Assembly (NCBI RefSeq): GCF_900115345.1
Contig: NZ_FOWC01000001.1
Span: 310,001-374,000 of the forward strand
Direction of reading: 5' to 3'
DNA from: Amycolatopsis rubida
GTDB taxonomy: Bacteria; Actinomycetota; Actinomycetes; Mycobacteriales; Pseudonocardiaceae
Length of the DNA stretch: 64,000 nucleotides
The translations under genes were made by a program, and so were the position numbers. Of the stretch, positions 15,375 to 24,386 are shown one piece after another. Each line of letters begins with the position of its first letter. Positions within the stretch are counted from its first letter, which is position 1. The notes beneath the pieces were generated by a model. It did not search any database, was not told where the DNA came from, and was given only the letters and a program-made list of their open reading frames with translations.

Positions 15375-16139
15375 GTGCCCGAGATTTCGACCGCCGAGCG
15401 AGCCGGAGTCGGTTCCGACGGCCGCCCCCGCCCCACCGAAGACCACATCGCCCTCCTGGACCAAGCCGTCCTGGTCCTGGACGGGGCCACCTCGCCGAGC
15501 CCAGACCTCCCCCCAGGCGGCTGGTACGCCCACCTCCTCCGTGACCAGCTAGCCCAGGAACTACGCACCAACCCCCAAGAAGACCTCGGCAAGGCCCTGG
15601 CAACCGCAATCACCGCAGTAGCCAAAGACAACGGCTTAACCCCGGGAAACTCTCCCTCCAGCACAGTCTCCATCCTCCGCTGGAACGACTCCGAAATCGA
15701 AGCCCTGGTCCTGGCCGACAGCCCAATTGTCGCGTTTGGACAGTTCGGCGCCGACGTAGTCTCCGACGACCGCCTGCTCTCTCTCCGCAACAACGGCCTC
15801 CTGCAAACCGGCGCCGACGTCCGCCAGAAACGCAACGCCGAAGACGGCTTCTGGGTAGCCGAAGCCGACCCGTCCGCGGCCCACAAAGCAGTCCGCCGCA
15901 GCTGGTCCCGCACGGACGTCGACGCCGTCCTCATCGCCACCGACGGTGTCGCGATCGGAGTCGACGAATACGGCCTCTTCGCCTGGCCAGAAGTCCTGCA
16001 GCTAGCCAAAAACAAGGGCCCCGAAGCAGTACTGGACGCGGTACGCGCCGCGGAAAACGACGACCCGCACGCCGTCCGCTGGCCGCGCGCCAAACGGCAC
16101 GACGACCAGGTGCTCGTCCTCGCCGACTTCGCGGGGTAG
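15375..16139 (+). CDS. PP2C-like protein phosphatase family protein
   Basis: A 254-residue protein related to PPM/PP2C serine-threonine phosphatases. It keeps metal-ligand motifs: LDGAT near the N-terminus, ATDGVAIGV in the middle and RHDDQVLVL at the C-terminus. It is shorter and more divergent than PstP, so activity should be tested rather than assumed. The GTG at 15375 follows TACAGT by 6 bases and is probably leaderless; the longer frame from 15315 runs through the dispersed repeat. Codons ending in A (GTA, CTA, GCA) are more frequent than in its neighbours. Confidence 0.72.
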   Translation: MPEISTAERAGVGSDGRPRPTEDHIALLDQAVLVLDGATSPSPDLPPGGWYAHLLRDQLAQELRTNPQEDLGKALATAITAVAKDNGLTPGNSPSSTVSILRWNDSEIEALVLADSPIVAFGQFGADVVSDDRLLSLRNNGLLQTGADVRQKRNAEDGFWVAEADPSAAHKAVRRSWSRTDVDAVLIATDGVAIGVDEYGLFAWPEVLQLAKNKGPEAVLDAVRAAENDDPHAVRWPRAKRHDDQVLVLADFAG

Positions 16140-16146
16140 GGGCGGA

Positions 16147-16165
16147 ATCAGGGGTTTTCCCTGAT
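16147..16165 (+). terminator. Small hairpin after phosphatase gene
   Basis: ATCAGGG and CCCTGAT pair around a GTTTT loop, 8 bases after the stop codon. The stem is short and has no T-tract, so it may equally be a regulatory site for the DUF998 gene. Confidence 0.35.
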
Positions 16166-16198
16166 CACGAAACGCCGCGGAGCCGCCAATCTGGCTGC

Positions 16199-16882
16199 AT
16201 GGGGAACTCACGAGGCGTCCGGGGATGGCGCCTGACCGCGCTCGCTGCGATCGCCTGGGGGCTGTTCACGATCACAGTGCTGCACATCATCAGCTCGCAC
16301 GATCCGATCTACGACACGCTTTCGAGCTACACGATCACCGACCGCGGGGAGGGCATGCTCGGGGCGAGCGTGCTGTCGGTGGCCGTTGGATCACTCGCGG
16401 TGCTCGGCGCGCTGATCGCCGGCGGCGTGCCGATGACGTTCAGCACCAAGGCTTTGCTCATGCTGTGGGCGCTCGGGCTGGCGGTCGCCGCGGTTTTTCC
16501 GGCCAGTTACCCGCAAAGCCCGAGGCCGCTCAGCGGGGACATCCACCTGTACTCGTGCCTGGTCGCGTTCGCGAGCCTGCCCGGCGCGGCGATCACGATG
16601 CTGGAACCGTTGCGCGGCACGGCGGAGCGCGTGTTCGTGGTGCGGTGGCTGAAGTTCGGGCTCGCCGCGGTCGGGCTGTTCGCGCTGAGTTTCCTGTTCG
16701 TCCGGCTCGACGAAGCCGGGGTGCAGCCCTTCCACGTGCTCACCGAAGTGCTGCCGGTGGGCGCGACGCAGCGGCTCACGCTGATCGCGAACGTCGCCCT
16801 GCTGCTGGTCCTGCTCCGGATCGCGGCGCGGACCGAAACCGCTCGCGCCGCGGTGCTCGTTACTTCCGCGCCTCGGCCATGA
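16199..16882 (+). CDS. DUF998 family membrane protein
   Basis: A 227-residue protein with about six hydrophobic helices and the DUF998 hallmarks: SSHDPIYDTLSSYTITDRG after helix 1 and FPASYPQSPRPLSGDIHLYS in the middle. Function of the family is unknown. The ATG at 16199 is the first in the frame and has no ribosome site. The last 23 bp overlap the convergent PLP-enzyme gene. Confidence 0.8.
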   Translation: MGNSRGVRGWRLTALAAIAWGLFTITVLHIISSHDPIYDTLSSYTITDRGEGMLGASVLSVAVGSLAVLGALIAGGVPMTFSTKALLMLWALGLAVAAVFPASYPQSPRPLSGDIHLYSCLVAFASLPGAAITMLEPLRGTAERVFVVRWLKFGLAAVGLFALSFLFVRLDEAGVQPFHVLTEVLPVGATQRLTLIANVALLLVLLRIAARTETARAAVLVTSAPRP

Positions 16883-17888
16883 ATTCGGGCGCGTAGCCGA
16901 ACAATCCGGGAAGACCGCCGGTGTGCACGAACACGACGGCCTCCTCGGGCGAGTACCGTCCCGCCGCCGCCCATTCCACGAGGGCGGCGGCGGCTTTTCC
17001 GGTGTAGACCGGGTCGAGCGCCACGCCCTCCGTGCGGCCGAACAACCGGATCGCTTCCCAGGTCCCCGACGCCGGAATTCCGTAGCCCTCGCCGATTGTC
17101 GTGTCGTTCAGCCACACGTGCGCCAGCTTCGGTGGGTCGAACCCAAGCAACTCCGCGGCCCCGGCGGTGAGCTGGGACAGGTTGTCCACAGCCTCGTTGA
17201 GCGGATGGCTGACGCAGGCGATGTCCAGGTCCAGCGAACCGAGCAACTCGGTACCGAGCGCCAGTCCGGCCGCCGTGGCCCCGCTGGCGTGCGGGCTGAC
17301 GATCCGGGCGTGGTCCACGCCCTGCTCCACCAGTTGGACGGCTAGCTCGCGAGCGGCATCCACATAGCCAAGAACGCCGAGTGGGTCGGACCCACCAACT
17401 GGGACCGTCCTCACGTTCCGGCCCTCGTCCGCGGCTTCGACGAGCAGCCGTTCGTACGTCGCGGCCGCTTCCGCGTCGGACGCGCAGATGTGCACCTGGG
17501 CGCCGAAGAGCAGGTCAAGCGGGACATTGCCGGACCGCTCGTACGCGTCGCCGGAGCGCGGCACCTCAGTGATCAGCACCAGTTCGCAGCGCAAGCCAAG
17601 CCTGGCGCACGCTGCGGCGGTCTGGCGGCCATGGTTGGTCTGCAGCGCGCCGAAGGTGATCACGGTGTCGGTGCCGTCGGCGAGCGCCGCACCGAGGTGG
17701 AAGTCGAGTTTGCGCAGCTTGTTGCCGCCGACGCCGAGCGGATGGACGTCGTCGCGCTTGAGCAGCAGCCGGGGGACGCCGAGCGCTTCGCCGAGCCGCA
17801 GTGCCGGGACCAGCGGCGTCGGCCCGTGGTGAAGACCGGCGCGCGGAAAGCCGTCGAAGGAGGGGAACCGGGCGAAGTCGAACGTCAT
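16860..17888 (-). CDS. D-cysteine desulfhydrase / ACC deaminase family enzyme
   Basis: A 342-residue fold-type II PLP enzyme. The PLP lysine is K57 in GVGGNKLRKLDF, and the catalytic-region motif is GALQTNHGRQTAAAC, with Thr where ACC deaminases usually have Ser, followed by the glycine-rich phosphate loop VPVGGSDPLGVLGY. True 1-aminocyclopropane-1-carboxylate deaminases have further specific residues, so D-cysteine desulfhydrase (D-Cys to pyruvate, H2S and ammonia) or a related D-amino-acid lyase is more likely. It seems monocistronic, followed upstream by a DinB gene on the same strand. Confidence 0.82.
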   Translation of the reverse strand: MTFDFARFPSFDGFPRAGLHHGPTPLVPALRLGEALGVPRLLLKRDDVHPLGVGGNKLRKLDFHLGAALADGTDTVITFGALQTNHGRQTAAACARLGLRCELVLITEVPRSGDAYERSGNVPLDLLFGAQVHICASDAEAAATYERLLVEAADEGRNVRTVPVGGSDPLGVLGYVDAARELAVQLVEQGVDHARIVSPHASGATAAGLALGTELLGSLDLDIACVSHPLNEAVDNLSQLTAGAAELLGFDPPKLAHVWLNDTTIGEGYGIPASGTWEAIRLFGRTEGVALDPVYTGKAAAALVEWAAAGRYSPEEAVVFVHTGGLPGLFGYAPEFMAEARK

Positions 17889-17936
17889 CGATCCTCCGTG
17901 CGCTGGCCGGGCTGGTGACGTGCAGTTTAGGTGGCG

Positions 17937-18542
17937 CTATCGAGCCGTGGCCGGGTCCGCGGCTTTGGCCGCCCGCTCGATTTCGGCCCGCCGCGCCTGC
18001 CAGAAGGCCGCGTCCCGGCCGCGTTTGGCCATAGCTTCCATGTCCATTTCGACCGTGCCGTCCAGCTGCTCGCGCAGGATGTCGGCGTGCCCGGCGTGCC
18101 GGCTGGTCTCGGTCAGCAGGTGGACAAGGACGTTGAACAACAGCACGTCCGGCCGTGGCCACCACGGCACGTGGCCGCGCGAATCGATGGCGAGAGCCGC
18201 GATCGTCGCGTCGGAATGCTCGCAGACGCGCTGGTAGCGGCTGGTGATTTCCTCGCGGGTTTCGTGCTCGGTCGCCCACAGGTCGCGACCGCGCTGTGCG
18301 AGGTCGTCCCACCGCGGGACCGGCTCGGGAAACGGACGACCGAAAACCTCGCCGAAGTACCGGGCCTCGGCTACCGCCAGGTGCTTGACCAGGCCGAGCA
18401 GGTTGGTTCCGGTCGACGTCAGCGGGCGGCGAATCGCGTACTCGGACAATCCGTCGAGCTTCCGGAGCATCGCCTGCCGGACCTCCTTCAGGTCGCTGTG
18501 CAGGTACTCCTTCGCGAAGTCATCGATCACGCCTACGAGCAT
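17937..18542 (-). CDS. DinB-fold (DUF664) protein
   Basis: A 201-residue four-helix-bundle protein of the DinB/DUF664 group. Likely metal-binding histidines are in LLGLVKHLAVAEARYF and in ETSRHAGHADILREQLDG, the standard spacing for the family. Actinobacterial members include mycothiol-dependent transferases and maleylpyruvate isomerase relatives, but most are of unknown substrate. The ATG at 18542 has a weak GAGGT upstream; a GTG four codons in is an alternative. It lies 48 bp upstream of the previous gene start on the same strand, so the two may share a transcript. Confidence 0.78.
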   Translation of the reverse strand: MLVGVIDDFAKEYLHSDLKEVRQAMLRKLDGLSEYAIRRPLTSTGTNLLGLVKHLAVAEARYFGEVFGRPFPEPVPRWDDLAQRGRDLWATEHETREEITSRYQRVCEHSDATIAALAIDSRGHVPWWPRPDVLLFNVLVHLLTETSRHAGHADILREQLDGTVEMDMEAMAKRGRDAAFWQARRAEIERAAKAADPATAR

Positions 18543-18583
18543 GCCCGACCTCGCGGGGTGCTTTCCCGGCCGTCGCCGTGATA

Positions 18584-18601
18584 CGTTCGTTCGAGCGAAC
18601 G
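18584..18601 (+). promoter_or_regulatory. Palindrome upstream of amidase-TetR operon
   Basis: CGTTCG (18584-18589) and CGAACG (18596-18601) are perfectly inverted around TTCGAG. The site overlaps a GATACG -10-like box and lies 20 bp upstream of the amidase ATG. Position suggests it is the operator of the TetR regulator encoded by the second gene of the operon. Confidence 0.55.
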
Positions 18602-18620
18602 AGAGAACGGAGAGCCGCAG

Positions 18621-19997
18621 ATGCCTTCCGCGACGACCGAGTTCACGACCCTTGCCGCCCAGGCCGCCGCGCTCGAATCCGGCGAGGTCACCGCCGTGGA
18701 GCTGACCGGGCTCGCGCTCAAGCGAGCGCACGCCAGCCAGCCCGTGCTCAATGCGTTTCGCGTGCTGCGCGACGAAGCCGCGCTCGCCGAGGCCGCCGAG
18801 GCTGATCAGCGCCGCGCCGGCGGTGACCGCGCGCCGTTGCTCGGGGTGCCGGTCGCGATCAAGGACGACGTGGACCTCATCGGCCTGCCCACCGCGTTCG
18901 GCTGCCCGGGCGAGTTCCCCGCGGCGACGGCGGACGCGCCCGCGGTCGCGAAGCTCAAGCAGGCAGGCGCGGTCATCATCGGCAAGACCAACACGCCGGA
19001 GCTGGGCCAATGGCCGTTCACTGAGGGAACCGCCTTCGGCGCGACGCGCAACCCGTGGCAGCCCGCGCACACGCCGGGCGGGTCGTCCGGCGGATCCGCC
19101 GCGGCGGTGGCGGCCGGGATCGTGGCTGCCGCGCTCGGGTCGGACGGCGCGGGTTCGGTGCGCATCCCGGCGGCGTGGACCGGACTGGTCGGCATCAAGA
19201 CCCAGCGCGGACGGATCCCGACCGACAGCGAACTGTTCCACGGCCTCACCGTGCTCGGCCCGCTCGCCCGGACCGTCGCGGACGCAGCCACCCTGCTCGA
19301 CGTCACCGCAGGCACCGGCACCACGTTCCACACCGCCGCGCGACGCGAACCGGGACGGCTGCGGATCGGCCTCTCCACCCGGATTCCCTTCACCGCCACC
19401 AAAACCAGGCTCGACCCAGTGGTCGAGGCGGCGGTGCGGAAAACCGCCGAGACGCTGGCCGGGCTGGGGCACGAGATCGTTCCGGTCGAACCCGGATACG
19501 GCCTGATCGGCCTCACCTTCCTGCCGCGCTCGCTCACCGGCGTGCGGGATTGGGCCCGCCGTGTGCCGGAGCCGTCCGCGCTCGACCCGCGCACTCGCAG
19601 CAACGCCCAGCAAGGCGGTCTGCTCGCCGGGCCTGCCTTGAAAGCCGCCCGTGCGCTCGAACCGGTGCTGCGCCGCCGGATCGGCGGGATGTTCGGCGAC
19701 ATCGACGTCCTGCTCACCCCGACCACCGCGACCCCACCGCCCGCGATCGGATCCTTCGACGGGCTTTCCGGCTGGCAGACCGATCAGTCGATGATCGCCG
19801 CGTGCCCGTACGCTTGGCCGTGGAACGTGCTGGGCTGGCCCGGGGTGAACGTGCCTGCCGGACTGACCGCGGACGGGTTGCCGCTCGGTGCCCAGCTGCT
19901 CGGCCCGTCGCATTCCGAGGAGCGGCTGATTTCCGTTGCCGCGCAACTGGAAGAGGAGCTGCGATGGCCGGACCGACGTCCCGAGCCGGGGTGGTGA
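18621..19997 (+). CDS. Amidase-signature family hydrolase
   Basis: A 458-residue amidase-signature enzyme. The Ser-cisSer-Lys triad is complete: Lys81 in VAIKDDVD, and the two serines in TPGGSSGGSAAAVAAG and in DGAGSVRIPAAW. It would hydrolyse a carboxylic amide; absence of gatB or gatC nearby argues against a role in tRNA transamidation. The ATG has ACGGAGAG 8-14 bases upstream. It is the first gene of an operon with a TetR regulator (34-bp overlap) and an MpaB-type gene. Confidence 0.87.
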   Translation: MPSATTEFTTLAAQAAALESGEVTAVELTGLALKRAHASQPVLNAFRVLRDEAALAEAAEADQRRAGGDRAPLLGVPVAIKDDVDLIGLPTAFGCPGEFPAATADAPAVAKLKQAGAVIIGKTNTPELGQWPFTEGTAFGATRNPWQPAHTPGGSSGGSAAAVAAGIVAAALGSDGAGSVRIPAAWTGLVGIKTQRGRIPTDSELFHGLTVLGPLARTVADAATLLDVTAGTGTTFHTAARREPGRLRIGLSTRIPFTATKTRLDPVVEAAVRKTAETLAGLGHEIVPVEPGYGLIGLTFLPRSLTGVRDWARRVPEPSALDPRTRSNAQQGGLLAGPALKAARALEPVLRRRIGGMFGDIDVLLTPTTATPPPAIGSFDGLSGWQTDQSMIAACPYAWPWNVLGWPGVNVPAGLTADGLPLGAQLLGPSHSEERLISVAAQLEEELRWPDRRPEPGW

Positions 19998-20542
19998 CCA
20001 CGCGCGACGCGATCCTTCGCGCCACCCTGAAAGTGGTCGGCGAGCAGGGCGTCGGCGGGCTCACCAACCGGCGCATCGTCGCCGCGGCCGGGGTTTCGCT
20101 CGGCACGCTGACCTATCACTTCCCGAGCCAGACCGAACTGCTGCGCGAGGCGATGCTGCTATTCGCCGAGGAGGAAACGGCGAAGCTAGCAGGAATTGTC
20201 GAGGCCTACCGCGAACAGGGATTGAGCCTCGAACAAGCGGCGACCGTCGTCGAGCACGTGATCAAGCAGCTGCCCTTCGGCACGGACGAACTCGCGCCGC
20301 ACGAGCTGTACCTGCAAGCCGCGCGCGACCCCGGGCTGCACGAGGCGTCCGCGAAATGCTTTGCCGCGTATGACGAATTGGCCATCACGATCCTCACCGC
20401 CCTCGGTCTGCCGGATCCGGAACGGGTCGCCGGTCCGGTGGTCGCGCTGATCGCCGGGCTGCAGTTGCGCCGCCTCGCGACTGGCACGGACGTTCCGGCT
20501 GCCGAGCCGTTGATGATGCTGTTGCATGGTGCGCGAGGCTGA
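19964..20542 (+). CDS. TetR-family regulator
   Basis: A 192-residue protein with an N-terminal TetR helix-turn-helix (TRDAILRATLKVVGEQG, then NRRIVAAAGVSLGTLTYHF; residues 13-58) and a helical ligand domain. The ATG at 19964 is preceded by AGAGGAG within the end of the amidase gene, a 34-bp overlap that fixes the start. It probably represses its own operon through the palindrome at 18584-18601. Confidence 0.88.
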   Translation: MAGPTSRAGVVTTRDAILRATLKVVGEQGVGGLTNRRIVAAAGVSLGTLTYHFPSQTELLREAMLLFAEEETAKLAGIVEAYREQGLSLEQAATVVEHVIKQLPFGTDELAPHELYLQAARDPGLHEASAKCFAAYDELAITILTALGLPDPERVAGPVVALIAGLQLRRLATGTDVPAAEPLMMLLHGARG

Positions 20543-21395
20543 CCTGGCCCCGCCGGTCGTTCGCGGTACCGCGGCTTGGCGCTATTTCGGCGACTTCCGC
20601 GACGCGCTGCTCGCGGGGCAGGTGCTCGTGCTGCAGGTCGCGCATCCGATCGTCGCGGCCGGGGTGCGGGATCACTCGGACTACCGCGAGGACCCGTGGA
20701 CCCGGTTGACGCGCACCGTCGCTTCGCTGTCGATCTACGTTTACGGCGGAACAAAGGGCGCGCAAGCCGAGGCCGACCGGTTGCGGAAACTGCACCGCTC
20801 GTTCACCGGCACCGCCGATGGTCGTCGATACAGCGCGCTCGATCCTGGCGCGTACGCGTGGGTGCACGCGACATTGGTGATGGCTCCCGTTGACGCACAA
20901 CGATTTTTCGGTCGCCCAATGTCCGCTTCGGAGCTTGACGAGTACTACGCGCAGATGTGCGGCATCGGCCGGATCCTCGGCGTGCGCGAGCGGGATCTGC
21001 CGCCGACCTGGCCGGAGTTCGAACGCTACTACCGGGAGACGATCGCCGGGTTCGGTCCGAACGAGACGATCAGCACGCTGTTCGAGACCATCGACACGGT
21101 GCGGAAACCGTTCTCCCGCATGTCCGACCGCCGGTGGTCGAGACTCCAAAAAGGATACTCAAGCGCGCAGATGTTCCTGATCCGCGCGACAATCCCGTCC
21201 GAACTGCGCGCCCGCCTCGGTCTGCAATGGACCGAACAGGACGCACGCAGGTTCTCCCGCCTGTGCCGAGCGACCAGAATGCTCGCCACCTTGGTTCCGC
21301 CGCCGCTGCGGACTGTCCTCATGAGAGCGATCGGCAAGCTGAACGTGTGGTTGCGCGCGCACCCGTGGGCCTACCGGTTCTTCGTCCGCTCGTAA
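20526..21395 (+). CDS. MpaB-family (DUF2236) oxygenase-like protein
   Basis: A 289-residue DUF2236 protein. Family features include LQVAHPIVAAGVRDHSDY with the conserved His, DPWTRLTRTV, and YAWVHATL in the middle. Family members include the latex-clearing protein Lcp (b-type haem rubber dioxygenase) and MpaB', and conserved histidines and arginines are thought to place haem or iron; the substrate here is unknown. It overlaps the TetR gene by 17 bp, so the three genes are one operon. Confidence 0.82.
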   Translation: MVREADLAPPVVRGTAAWRYFGDFRDALLAGQVLVLQVAHPIVAAGVRDHSDYREDPWTRLTRTVASLSIYVYGGTKGAQAEADRLRKLHRSFTGTADGRRYSALDPGAYAWVHATLVMAPVDAQRFFGRPMSASELDEYYAQMCGIGRILGVRERDLPPTWPEFERYYRETIAGFGPNETISTLFETIDTVRKPFSRMSDRRWSRLQKGYSSAQMFLIRATIPSELRARLGLQWTEQDARRFSRLCRATRMLATLVPPPLRTVLMRAIGKLNVWLRAHPWAYRFFVRS

Positions 21396-21907
21396 TGCGC
21401 CCTGGCCTTCGCCCGGTTCCCGCAGCGGGACATCGAGCACCACTGCCGCGTCCGGCGAGGCGACGCGTCGACGAACCGCAAGCCACAGTCGTCCGCCGAG
21501 CAGATGCGAATGTCTGCCCCGCCGGTAGCGAGGTCGACGGCGTCGGCGGCCAGCACGGCGAGCGCCGTCGCCACCGGGTCTGCCGGAGCGGGTACTTCCC
21601 GCCGCAGCGCACCGCCCTTCACCAGCAGCCGGTCCGGTTTCGGGGCGGCCGCGAGCGCGTCGTTGACCAGCCGGACATCGGCGACCAGCGGTTTGGCGGT
21701 CAGCAGCCGGTTCACCGCCTCGCGTAAGTCCTTTGCCGCAGCCAGCTGGGCGGCGGTCGTCGACAGGCGGCCGAATCCGGCCAGCTCAAGCCATTCCGTC
21801 AGCGCGTCCGGGCCGGTCAGCAGCTCGATGCCCTCGGCGAGGTGCCGGGAGCGCAGCGTGTTCACCAGGTGCAGACACGGCCGTCCAGCGTCGAACACCC
21901 AATCCAT
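21371..21907 (-). CDS. CGNR zinc-finger regulator
   Basis: A 178-residue protein with an ABATE domain (begins CLHLVNTLRSR) and the C-terminal CGNR zinc finger (ICSADDCGLRF...WCSMSRCGNRAKAR). The ATG at 21907 is chosen because TAGAAT, a -10 box, lies just upstream at 21916-21921, giving a leaderless mRNA; Met codons at 21916 and 21925 would fall inside the promoter. It is divergent from an alpha/beta hydrolase gene, its likely target, with repeated TCTAACC sites between. The 3' end overlaps the MpaB gene by 25 bp. Confidence 0.82.
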   Translation of the reverse strand: MDWVFDAGRPCLHLVNTLRSRHLAEGIELLTGPDALTEWLELAGFGRLSTTAAQLAAAKDLREAVNRLLTAKPLVADVRLVNDALAAAPKPDRLLVKGGALRREVPAPADPVATALAVLAADAVDLATGGADIRICSADDCGLRFVDASPRRTRQWCSMSRCGNRAKARAHYERTKNR

Positions 21908-21916
21908 GCCGCTCAT

Positions 21917-21975
21917 TCTAACCATTGAAACCGGTGAGAACCCGCGCTACCGTCTAACCCCATGAGCCGGTTAGA
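21917..21975. promoter_or_regulatory. TCTAACC repeats at CGNR/hydrolase promoter
   Basis: TCTAACC occurs at 21917-21923 and 21953-21959, and its reverse complement GGTTAGA at 21969-21975. The last two form an inverted repeat that spans the hydrolase start codon; the first overlaps the -10 box of the CGNR gene. This arrangement suggests a shared operator for both genes. Confidence 0.55.
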
Positions 21976-22819
21976 AGAAGCCATGGCCCAAGTAGGCGAC
22001 CTGCGTATGCACTACCTTCGCGGTGGCGACGGCCCGCCGCTGGTCCTCCTGCACGGCTGGCCGCAGACGTCGCACTGCTGGCATCGCGTCGCCGGGCCGC
22101 TGGCCGAGACGTACACCGTGATCGCTCCAGACCTGCGCGGATACGGGCGCACCGACAAACCCCGCACCGGCTACGACAAGCGGACGATGGCCGCCGACGT
22201 CGCGAAGCTGGCCGAGCAGCTCGGGTTCGACCGGGTCGCCGTCGCCGGGCACGATCGCGGCGGACGAGTTGCGCATCGATGGGCACTCGACCGTCCGGAC
22301 CAGGTCGAACGGCTGGCCGTGCTGGACATCGCGCCGACGCGGGAAATGTGGCGTCGCCTCGACCGGGACCTCGGGAAGGCTTACTGGCACTGGCTTTTCC
22401 ACCTTCAGCCAGACCTGCCGGAACTGCTGGCCGGGCAGAACATCGCCGCCTACCTCGGGTACTTCTTCGAGCGCTGGACCTTCCAACGCCAGGGGCTGCC
22501 CGCCGAGGACGTCGCCGAATATGTGCGCGCGTTTGAAGCACCCGGCGCGCTCCGTGCCGGTTTCGACGACTACCGCGCCTCCTTCCCGGACGACGCCGAA
22601 CTGGACGACACTGACTACGCCGCCGGGAAGCGCCTCACCCAGCCAGTACTGGCGATGTGGGGCAAGGCCGGACTGCTCGGCAGCCTGCCCACGCTCGACA
22701 TCTGGCGCGACTACGCGGACAACGCGACCGGCATCGGCCTCGAAGACTGCGGGCACTTCCTCCCCGAGGAACAACCCTCACAGGTCGTGGCGCATCTGCG
22801 GGAATTCCTGGCCAGCTAA
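21962..22819 (+). CDS. Alpha/beta hydrolase, epoxide-hydrolase/dehalogenase type
   Basis: A 285-residue alpha/beta hydrolase. The nucleophile elbow is AGHDRGGRV with Asp as nucleophile, the HGWPQ oxyanion motif is at about 31-35, and the catalytic His is in DCGHFLPEE near the C-terminus. Asp nucleophile with HGWP fits the epoxide hydrolase / fluoroacetate dehalogenase branch. The start ATG has a promoter-like TACCGT just upstream and no ribosome site, so it is likely leaderless, as is its divergent CGNR partner. Confidence 0.85.
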   Translation: MSRLEEAMAQVGDLRMHYLRGGDGPPLVLLHGWPQTSHCWHRVAGPLAETYTVIAPDLRGYGRTDKPRTGYDKRTMAADVAKLAEQLGFDRVAVAGHDRGGRVAHRWALDRPDQVERLAVLDIAPTREMWRRLDRDLGKAYWHWLFHLQPDLPELLAGQNIAAYLGYFFERWTFQRQGLPAEDVAEYVRAFEAPGALRAGFDDYRASFPDDAELDDTDYAAGKRLTQPVLAMWGKAGLLGSLPTLDIWRDYADNATGIGLEDCGHFLPEEQPSQVVAHLREFLAS

Positions 22820-24217
22820 GGGAATCCGCGCGAACCCGGCACCCACCGTCTGTTCGATCGCCGCACCGACTCGGAACACCGTGCCGTCGTCGTACTTGCC
22901 CGCGACCACCTGGACCCCCGTCGGCACGCCGGTGCTCGCCCAACCGGACGGCACGGCGAGCACCGGATGCGCACTGCCGACGTTGAACGCCGGGGTGAGC
23001 GAGGCGTCCGAGAAGTGTTCCAGCGCAACACCATCGACCATGACCTGCGCAGAAAGGTAATCCTCTCCAGCGGCGAAAGCGGTGGCACCGAGGGTCGGCA
23101 CGACGAGTGCGGCAAAGCGCTCGAACACCGCGTCGAGGCGTTCGCGAATCGCCGCTTCGACGGCGCGGCCGGTTTCCGTGTCCACAATGTTCTCGACGCC
23201 TTTGCGCGCGAAAGCCTGGCAGTACGGGGTGATGACGCCCGGGTTCTGCCGGTCCAGTTCCAAGACCTCGGCGGCCAAACCGGTTCCGAAGTGCGCCCAC
23301 AGGGCCTGTTTGACCATGGCGAGCGTCCAGTCGATCTCGATCTCGGTCACCACCGCACCGGCAGCCGCCAGCGCGTGCGCGACGGCGCGGGTGTTGGCGG
23401 CGACCTCCGAGGCCACCGGAAAATCGCCAGGCACTGGACAGCACGCGACGCGGAGTCCGCGCACGTCGCCCAGCTCGATACGAGCCGCGGGAAGCCGCGA
23501 GTGCGGGTCGCGCGGGTCTTCGCCCGCCATGACGTTCTGCAGCAGAGCGCAATCGGCGACGGTCCGGGCCATCGGGCCGTGGTGGTAGTAAGTATCCAAT
23601 CCGGCGGGCGGGAGGACCGGGTTGCGCCCGTGCGGCGGCTTGAACCCCACGACACCGGTGAAGGACGCGGGCGCGCGGAGCGAACCGCCGATGTCCGATC
23701 CGGTGGCGAGAAAGGCGGTTCCGGCCGCCAGCGCCGCGCTCGAACCGCCGGACGAGCCGCCCGCCGCGGTCTGGAGGTTCCACGGATTACGCGTGGCTCC
23801 CCAGCGCCGCGTGTGGGACAGCGGCATGCAGCAGAACTCGGACGTCGTCGTGCGAGCGTGCAGAATCCCGCCGGCGGCCTGGATCCGGCTGAGCCCGATC
23901 GCGGTCTCCCGCGCCGCATGGGGCGCGCGCAGGAGGGTGCCTTCGGTGACGGGGTGCCCGGCCAGGGGCTGTTCCTCCTTCGCCGCGACCGGCAGTCCTT
24001 CGAGCGGTCTCGGCCGACCGCCGGGCGCATACTCCCGCTCCGCGGCGGCCGCCGCTCGCAGCGCCTGCTCGAACATCTGCTCGGCGAACGCGTTGACGTC
24101 CGGCTCGACCCGCTCCGCCCGCTCCACGACCGCGCGCATCAACTCCACCGGCGAGAGCTGCCGGGTCCGGAAGAGGCTCAGTGCTTCGACGGCGGGGAGG
24201 TAGTGGAGTGGGGTCAT
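22778..24217 (-). CDS. Amidase-signature family hydrolase
   Basis: A 479-residue amidase-signature enzyme, unrelated in close sequence to the one at 18621. Lys80 in VAAKEEQPLAG and serines in AAGGSSGGSSAAL and DIGGSLRAPASF form the Ser-cisSer-Lys triad. The substrate is unknown. Its 3' end overlaps the convergent hydrolase gene by 42 bp. No operon partner is visible. Confidence 0.85.
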   Translation of the reverse strand: MTPLHYLPAVEALSLFRTRQLSPVELMRAVVERAERVEPDVNAFAEQMFEQALRAAAAAEREYAPGGRPRPLEGLPVAAKEEQPLAGHPVTEGTLLRAPHAARETAIGLSRIQAAGGILHARTTTSEFCCMPLSHTRRWGATRNPWNLQTAAGGSSGGSSAALAAGTAFLATGSDIGGSLRAPASFTGVVGFKPPHGRNPVLPPAGLDTYYHHGPMARTVADCALLQNVMAGEDPRDPHSRLPAARIELGDVRGLRVACCPVPGDFPVASEVAANTRAVAHALAAAGAVVTEIEIDWTLAMVKQALWAHFGTGLAAEVLELDRQNPGVITPYCQAFARKGVENIVDTETGRAVEAAIRERLDAVFERFAALVVPTLGATAFAAGEDYLSAQVMVDGVALEHFSDASLTPAFNVGSAHPVLAVPSGWASTGVPTGVQVVAGKYDDGTVFRVGAAIEQTVGAGFARIPLAGQEFPQMRHDL

Positions 24218-24386
24218 GGCGCGCTCCGCGAGATCGGGGCGCTCAACCTACTCGGCCGGCGACCCTCGCCAAACCGACATTGGACCCGCACCACCCGGCA
24301 CCCACGGTGACGAGAGCCCATCCAAACTCCACCCGATCGAGTGACTGTTTGCGAATCGCTCTCAGTCGAGACCTCGTCGTGGTGGA